Assembly (NCBI GenBank): GCA_023662825.1
Contig: JAMPIH010000001.1
Span: 372,001 to 436,000 of the forward strand
DNA length: 64,000 bases
Source of the DNA: Bacteroides sp.
Lineage (GTDB): Bacteria; Bacteroidota; Bacteroidia; Bacteroidales; P3
Reading direction: 5' to 3'
The position numbers and the translations under genes are program-made. The notes beneath the pieces are model-generated. The model did not search any database. It saw only the letters and a list, made by a program, of their open reading frames with translations, and had not been told where the DNA came from. Below are positions 59,807 through 64,000 of the stretch, piece after piece. The stretch's first letter is position 1. Each line of letters opens with the position of its first letter.

Positions 59807-61171
59807 ATGGACTTCTACAGGCAGGTTTTTCTACGTAAGGTTTCCGAGAATATGCGGAAGAAGGACGAGTCGCCCCTTTTCGAGGCGGTGAGCGAGTATT
59901 ACGAGAAGAACGCCCTGGACGCCAAGAACTATTTTTCGCGCTACAACTCGCTGCGGGAGCGGATCTCTTTCTATAAGAACAAGGTGATGGCGGGCCTGCC
60001 CGATTACCTGATCTCCCTCGAGCAGAACCTCTCGGCCTCGGGCGCCAAGGTGCTCTACGCCGAGACGGTGGAAGACGTGGCGCGCGAGATTGCCAACATC
60101 GTGAAGCCTTCGCAGAAGGTTTTCCTGAGCAAGAACGAGTGCCTCGACCAGATGGGGCTGACCCGTTCGCTCAAAGGCAGGAAGATGAACCTGCAGCAGG
60201 TGGGGCCGAGCTACTTTCCGTACAACATCCTGCCCGAGCCAAAAGACAAGGTCCTGCACCGCCTGCAGGAGGAGCTGAGGATGAGCGAGCTCTCTGAGGG
60301 GAAGGCCGAGGAGGCCAAAAAGGCGGTGAAGGCCGAAGACGTGCTCTCGCTCAAGAAACGCAAGCTGGTGAACGAGATGTTCGGCGGCGCGGTGGCGCTT
60401 ACGGGCGCCGACTTCTTGGTGTGCGACCCCGGCTGCGTAGTGCTGCTCGAGAACGAGGGCACCCACACCCTGCCGGTGTCGTTCTGCAAGACCCATATCG
60501 TGGTGGCGGGCATCGACAGCCTGGTGCCCTCGCTCAACGAGCTGGAATACTTTACCTGCATGCTTTCCGCCCACGCCCACGGCCAGGCCTATGCCTGGAG
60601 CCAGCTCCTGCTGCGCGGCCCCCGGCAGCCGGGCGAAATGGACGGGCCCGACGAGTTCTACCTGATCCTGGTGGATGACGGCCGCACCGGCGTACTCAAG
60701 AAAAAGAACCAGCGGAGCGTGCTCAACTGCATCCACTGCCAGGCCTGCACGGCGCTCTGCCCGGTGTTCAAATACGTGAACACCTTCGACGGGATGCCGC
60801 TCGCCGGCCCCCTCAACTGCGTGGTGGACCCCATCAAGAACGGTTTCAAGGAAAGCGGCTTCCTGCCTTTCGCCTGCACCCTATGCGGCAAGTGCAGCGA
60901 GGTGTGTCCTTCCGGCATCAACTTTCAGGAACTGATCCTGTTTAACCGCAAGGAATCGGTGGAGGGTGACGCCTTCTTCTCGATCGGACGCAAGCAGATG
61001 AAGACCCTCAAGCGGATGCTGCTCAAGACCAAGTCGCTGCAATCGCCCGTGAGCCGTTTCTCGATGAAACTCCACTTCAAGAAAAGCTTCGGACAGCAAA
61101 AGGAATTTCCCGACTTCAGCCAAAAGAGTTTCCGGATGCTGTGGATAGAGAAAAACACGGAAAACCAATAG
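59807..61171 (+). CDS. LutB-like iron-sulphur protein (LUD domain + two 4Fe-4S clusters)
   Basis: A 454-residue cytosolic protein. Residues about 60-295 are a LUD domain (VFLSKNECLDQMGL, GGAVALTGADFLVCDPGC), 305-370 a ferredoxin-like pair of clusters with Cys308/311/314/318 (CIHCQACTALCP) and Cys357/360/363/367 (CTLCGKCSEVCP), and the rest a helical tail. LutB is a subunit of the LutABC lactate oxidation complex; LutA and LutC are not in this window and the place between rpiB and deoC is not a lut operon. The substrate is therefore uncertain. Confidence 0.88.
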   Translation: MDFYRQVFLRKVSENMRKKDESPLFEAVSEYYEKNALDAKNYFSRYNSLRERISFYKNKVMAGLPDYLISLEQNLSASGAKVLYAETVEDVAREIANIVKPSQKVFLSKNECLDQMGLTRSLKGRKMNLQQVGPSYFPYNILPEPKDKVLHRLQEELRMSELSEGKAEEAKKAVKAEDVLSLKKRKLVNEMFGGAVALTGADFLVCDPGCVVLLENEGTHTLPVSFCKTHIVVAGIDSLVPSLNELEYFTCMLSAHAHGQAYAWSQLLLRGPRQPGEMDGPDEFYLILVDDGRTGVLKKKNQRSVLNCIHCQACTALCPVFKYVNTFDGMPLAGPLNCVVDPIKNGFKESGFLPFACTLCGKCSEVCPSGINFQELILFNRKESVEGDAFFSIGRKQMKTLKRMLLKTKSLQSPVSRFSMKLHFKKSFGQQKEFPDFSQKSFRMLWIEKNTENQ

Positions 61172-61174
61172 ACC

Positions 61175-61969
61175 ATGACCATAGAAGACGTTCAGAAAGA
61201 AGTGGCCGCGCTGCTGGCCAAGCCGGTGCCGTTCTCCGAAAAGGAGATGTGCGCCAGGATGCTGTCGTTTATCGACCTTACCACGCTCGACGGCACCGAC
61301 ACCCGGCAACGGGTCGATGACCTGTGCCGCAAGGCCAAGGAATACGGCACGGCCGCCGTCTGCGTGTATCCCTATTACGCCTCACAGGTAAAGAAGAACT
61401 TGGAAGGCACCGGGATTCAGACCGCTTGCGTGGCGGGCGGTTTCCCGGCATCGCAGCTGCCGCTCGGGACCAAGCTGTTCGAGGTGGAACAGACCCTGAA
61501 GGACGGCGCGGACGAAATCGACATGGTGATCTCGCAGGGCGCGTTCCTGGAAGGCGACTACCGGCGCGTGGGCGACGAGGTAAGGGCCATCAAGGAATGC
61601 TGCGGCAAGGCGCACCTGAAGGTGATTCTGGAAACGGGCAACCTGAACACGCCCGACAATATCGAGAAGGCCTCGTGCATCGCCATCGACAACGGGGCCG
61701 ACTTCATCAAGACCTCCACCGGAAAGACCTCGGTTTCGGCCACCACGGAAGCCTTTTACGTAATGCTGAAAGTGATTGAACGCTATGCGGCGCAGGGCCG
61801 TATCGTGGGCATCAAGCCCGCCGGCGGCATCTCCTCGGTGGAAGGCGCCATCCCCTACTTCAAGTTGGTGTATCAGATCCTGGGCGAGAAGTGGATGAAC
61901 CCCTCGCTCTTCCGCATCGGCGCCAGCCGCCTGGCCGACGCGCTCTACACCGCCTCCAAAACGAATTAG
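61175..61969 (+). CDS. deoC: Deoxyribose-phosphate aldolase
   Basis: DeoC splits 2-deoxyribose-5-phosphate into acetaldehyde and glyceraldehyde-3-phosphate. The 264-residue class I aldolase shows the Schiff-base Lys179 in DFIKTSTGK and the second lysine Lys214 in GIKPAGGIS, plus EIDMVISQG and KVILETGNL. It starts 3 bases after the lutB-like stop. Its last codons form one arm of a large inverted repeat that continues beyond the stop. Confidence 0.96.
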   Translation: MTIEDVQKEVAALLAKPVPFSEKEMCARMLSFIDLTTLDGTDTRQRVDDLCRKAKEYGTAAVCVYPYYASQVKKNLEGTGIQTACVAGGFPASQLPLGTKLFEVEQTLKDGADEIDMVISQGAFLEGDYRRVGDEVRAIKECCGKAHLKVILETGNLNTPDNIEKASCIAIDNGADFIKTSTGKTSVSATTEAFYVMLKVIERYAAQGRIVGIKPAGGISSVEGAIPYFKLVYQILGEKWMNPSLFRIGASRLADALYTASKTN

Positions 61970-62080
61970 ACGGCGAGCTGCTTCGTTGGAAAGCCTTGCC
62001 TTGTTCCGGACACGTACAAAAGTACGCTCCCTCTCAGGCAAGGCCTTCCGCCTTGCATCTCATCCGCCTAATTCGTTTTC
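61958..62080. repeat. Large imperfect inverted repeat at the 3' end of deoC
   Basis: Outer arms AAAACGAATTAG (61958-61969) and CTAATTCGTTTT (62069-62080) are exact complements; inner arms GGAAAGCCTTGCCT and AGGCAAGGCCTTCC pair with one mismatch; at the tip GTAC AAAA GTAC makes a small hairpin. The element takes in the deoC stop codon. It may terminate or stabilise the rpiB-deoC mRNA, or be a copy of a dispersed repeat. Confidence 0.7.
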
Positions 62081-62445
62081 TTGTTTTATGGTGGTGCTTG
62101 AAGTCTCCGCGCTCAATTTTCACCATGGCATAATCTAAGCAAGCGCCCCCGCGTCTTTAACATTTCTTAACACATTCTTATTCCATGTAAGTTGTTTAAA
62201 AATAAATATTTATGTTGATTTTGCGCATTTCCACACTCAGCGTTTTTAACAATTTTTAAGAGTCAATTTTAAGAAAATCAGTTATTTAAATCACTTATCT
62301 TTGCGGGTGGAAAGGTGAGGTCTTGCGCAGACATCTGCATGATGTCGGGCGCGATGCCTTACCCTGTGGCTGTCCGTTGCCGACTGAACGGATGCGCCCC
62401 GCCCGGCAGCCGTATAAACCAGTGTCGAAGCCGTCAGGAAACCGC
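62081..62445. other. AT-rich intergenic and leader of the first nuclease-like gene
   Basis: Bases 62150-62295 are very AT-rich with several TTTAACA...TTTTTAAG words (notably 62243-62262). TATCTTTG at 62296-62303 is a -7 box without a clear -33 partner. From about 62310 to 62445 the sequence is GC-richer, has no stop in the frame of the following gene but no conserved protein sequence either, and is probably a leader of about 135 bases. Confidence 0.5.
62296..62303 (+). promoter_or_regulatory. -7 promoter box of the first duplicated gene
   Basis: TATCTTTG, exact TAnnTTTG, followed by GCGGG. A TTTTTAACAATTTTTAAGAG motif lies 53 bases upstream at 62243-62262, with a similar motif upstream of the second copy. 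Confidence 0.55.
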
Positions 62446-63036
62446 ATGAAGAACAGGAAACCACATACAGCCAAGCCCAAGCTGACCCCCGCCCAGAAGG
62501 AGGCCATCTACGCGCTGCCGCTCAGCAAGCAGTTCCGCATCGTGCACATCGATGAGGGGAGCGGCTTCGCCGTGTTCCAACACGTTCTTGTGGATATCGA
62601 GGCCAACGACTATGAGCAGGTGCTCGCGGTGGCCAAGGCCTATGCCCGGGAGACGCACTGCGCCATCAATCCGGAGGTTGACAAACGGGCGCTGGCGGCA
62701 CGCGAGCGGCTCTTTCCCGACCTTCCCGTCACGAAAAACCGCTCCAACCCCGACCTGACCACCGACAAATACGGCTACATCGACGTGAAATCGCCGCTCA
62801 GCAAGAACAACATCATAAGTAATGCCAACGATGCCTGCAAGCAGGGAGCCATCGCGGTGATTACTGATTTCTTTTGGGGCGACACCCTTTCGATTTACAA
62901 GGCCAAATCCATTACGTTCGACATCTTTTTCGGGCGGAACATAGACAAGAACGGTCAACGCAACTACACCAAGAACGAAATCCACTGGTTCATCGGAGGA
63001 ACCCTCCATAAGCTCAACAAGCCGGAAAAGAACTGA
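62446..63036 (+). CDS. Small PD-(D/E)xK-like protein, tandem copy 1
   Basis: A 196-residue protein I do not recognise by name. N-terminal part MKNRKPHTAKPKLTPAQKEA, then a conserved block around IDEGSGFAVFQHVLVDIEAN (35-54), and NPDLTTDKYGYIDVKSP (101-117). PD (102-103), nine residues, DVK (113-115) fits the PD-(D/E)xK nuclease pattern, and the following NNIISNANDACKQ helix is like that after the motif in CdiA-CT-type tRNA nucleases. The C-terminus is NYTKNEIHWFIGGTLHKL. No signal peptide or membrane segment. ATG 62446 is used because similarity to copy 2 begins there. Nuclease activity is an inference. Confidence 0.62.
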   Translation: MKNRKPHTAKPKLTPAQKEAIYALPLSKQFRIVHIDEGSGFAVFQHVLVDIEANDYEQVLAVAKAYARETHCAINPEVDKRALAARERLFPDLPVTKNRSNPDLTTDKYGYIDVKSPLSKNNIISNANDACKQGAIAVITDFFWGDTLSIYKAKSITFDIFFGRNIDKNGQRNYTKNEIHWFIGGTLHKLNKPEKN

Positions 63037-63052
63037 TTCTTTTTCCGGCTTG
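63018..63052 (+). terminator. Terminator hairpin overlapping the stop of copy 1
   Basis: CAAGCCGGAAAAGAA (63018-63032) pairs with TTCTTTTTCCGGCTTG (63037-63052, one bulged base). The loop contains the TGA stop, so the last codons (NKPEKN) encode the terminator arm. A T-tract lies in the 3' arm but not after it. Confidence 0.55.
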
Positions 63053-63121
63053 AGGTTTTGCAACGTAGCAAGCTGCTTTCAACGGTTTTACTGTCTCTCC
63101 GTTGATGCAAAGGTACGAAAA
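63033..63121. repeat. Duplicated 3' flank, unit 1 (unit 2 at 63912-64000)
   Basis: About 89 bases after each gene, from ACTGATTCTTTTT to GCAAAGGTACGAAAAG, are nearly the same. They contain the terminator arm, a CAACGG/CCGTTG stem and a minus-strand TACCTTTG box. The distance between units is 879 bases; unit 2 ends exactly at the window edge, so further copies may follow. Confidence 0.85.
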
Positions 63122-63137
63122 GTTCTTGAACCTACAA
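63108..63137 (-). promoter_or_regulatory. Outward promoter in the 3' flank of copy 1, facing the gene
   Basis: On the minus strand TTG (63137-63135), exactly 19 bases, then TACCTTTG (63115-63108). It would drive RNA antisense to the 3' end of copy 1, starting with a CAACGG...CCGTTG stem (63080-63104). The -7 box is repeated after copy 2 at 63986-63993. Confidence 0.5.
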
Positions 63138-63244
63138 GGAATGAGGCCGGAAATCAACAGCGGAACCGCCCCCGTTAACATCCGTTAAGGAAAAACCCCG
63201 CCATTTTAACACTTTTCCGCCAGATTTTAACACTTTTTAAGAAA

Positions 63245-63275
63245 TTGATAAACAGCGAATTAATACATATCTTTG
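63245..63275 (+). promoter_or_regulatory. Promoter of the second duplicated gene
   Basis: TTG at 63245-63247, 20 bases, TATCTTTG at 63268-63275. A TTTTAACACTTTTTAAGA motif lies just upstream at 63225-63242. ATG 63280 would be nearly leaderless. Confidence 0.65.
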
Positions 63276-63336
63276 TGCCATGGAAGCGAGTGAACCGTGC
63301 ACACACGTTGGAACCCACCGGACTAAACGCAAGCCC

Positions 63337-63915
63337 TTGAAGAACAGGAAACCCCACATAAAGCCCAAGCTGAGCCCCGCCCGGAAGGAGGCCATCTACG
63401 CGCTGCCGCTCAGCCAGCAGTTCCGCATCGTGCACATCGATGAGGGGAGCGGGTTCGCCGTGTTCCAACACGTTCTCGTGGATACCGAGGCCAACGACTA
63501 TGAGCAGGTGCTCGCGGTGGCCAAGGCCTACGCCCGGGAGACCGTTTGCGCCATCAATCCGGTGATTGTGGGGCGGGAGCCGGTGGGGCGCGCCAAGATT
63601 TTTCCGGACATCACCGACTTGGCCAATCCCGATCTGACCACCGAAAAGTACGGCTACATCGACGTGAAATCGCCGCAGCGCAAAAGCAATATCATCAGTA
63701 ATGCCAACGATGCCTGCAAACAGCACGCCATTGCCGTGATTACCGATTTCTTTTTGGGCGACACCCTTTCAATCTACAAGGCCAAATCCATTACGTTCGA
63801 CATCTTCTTCGGGCGGAACATAGACAAGAACGGACAACGCAACTACACCAAGAATGAAATCCACTGGTTCCTCGGGGGAACCCTCCATAAGCTCAACAAG
63901 CCGGAAAAGAACTGA
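63337..63915 (+). CDS. Small PD-(D/E)xK-like protein, tandem copy 2
   Basis: A paralogue of the preceding gene, nearly identical at both ends (EAIYALPLS through AKAYARET, and from NPDLTT to KLNKPEKN) but diverged in the middle (CAINPVIVGREPVGRAKIFP versus CAINPEVDKRALAARERLFP). The PD...DVK motif is kept. Similarity starts at (M/L)KNRKPH; in this copy that codon is TTG (63337), so a TTG start is proposed. ATG 63280, 19 codons upstream and only 5 bases from the -7 box, is the alternative (211 residues, almost leaderless). The 3' flank is also duplicated up to the window edge. Confidence 0.6.
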   Translation: MKNRKPHIKPKLSPARKEAIYALPLSQQFRIVHIDEGSGFAVFQHVLVDTEANDYEQVLAVAKAYARETVCAINPVIVGREPVGRAKIFPDITDLANPDLTTEKYGYIDVKSPQRKSNIISNANDACKQHAIAVITDFFLGDTLSIYKAKSITFDIFFGRNIDKNGQRNYTKNEIHWFLGGTLHKLNKPEKN

Positions 63916-63930
63916 TTCTTTTTCGGCTTG
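63897..63930 (+). terminator. Terminator hairpin overlapping the stop of copy 2
   Basis: CAAGCCGGAAAAGAA pairs with TTCTTTTTCGGCTTG as in copy 1, with a single C lost in the 3' arm; the TGA stop is in the loop. Confidence 0.5.
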
Positions 63931-64000
63931 AGGTTTTGCACCATCGCAAGGCGCTTTCAACGGTTTTACTGTCTCTCCGTTAGTGCAAAGGTACGAAAAG

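Overview
This window comes from a member of the Bacteroidota, most likely order Bacteroidales. The signs are: promoters of the TTTG / N18-20 / TAnnTTTG type in front of many genes; several large secreted proteins with signal peptides, fibronectin type III and choice-of-anchor J modules and type IX secretion (T9SS) sorting tails; PorQ, an S46 dipeptidyl-peptidase, GldA, DUF4271, DUF3078 and the Hc1-like small histone; and few strong Shine-Dalgarno sites. Base composition is mixed to slightly GC-rich with AT-rich intergenic regions. Only an order-level guess is justified.

Layout. 1-1013: 3'-truncated family 2 glycosyltransferase. 1257-6702: small histone H1-like gene facing a translation block on the minus strand (rplM-rpsI, rpsB, tsf, a YitT membrane protein, pyrH, frr), divided by clear terminators. 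6831-8253: three 23-bp tandem repeats and an accessory AAA/DUF4143 ATPase. 8255-15407: minus-strand housekeeping run (glycosyltransferase, yidD-rnpA, HemD-like protein with a histone-like tail, DUF4271, gldA, guanine deaminase, C-terminal protease, maf). 15511-25930: a TPR/LuxR membrane regulator with two giant T9SS cargo proteins. 26094-36916: peptide transporter, flippase plus outer-membrane protein, a repeat-built T9SS protein, S4 protein, thiL, split Thr/Ser exporter, LuxR regulator plus hemerythrin protein. 36917-37396: GC-rich repeat island. 37397-39065: Nif3 and zinc-ribbon pair. 39241-51811: on the minus strand, porQ, DPP11, a glycosyltransferase, a second TPR/LuxR regulator and two more T9SS cargo genes follow one another closely. 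51865-56109: mutS2, rpe, DUF3078. 56239-59070: tRNA-Lys, YgiQ radical SAM protein, rpmA-rplU. 59350-61969: rpiB, a LutB-like iron-sulphur protein and deoC. 61958-64000: a large hairpin and a tandem duplication of a small protein with a PD-(D/E)xK-like motif.

The strongest candidate for something undescribed is the twice-repeated module of a periplasmic-TPR / transmembrane / LuxR-type regulator followed by two T9SS cargo genes. A near-identical 23-bp element (20 of 23 positions) lies just behind each regulator. In one copy the regulator sits downstream of porQ, a T9SS outer-membrane component, in what looks like a single transcription unit. The second candidate is the tandem nuclease-like gene pair at the right edge, with duplicated 3' flanks, similar upstream AT-rich motifs and an outward antisense promoter in each flank.

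All functions are read from sequence motifs and family knowledge. No database search, folding program or expression data was available.
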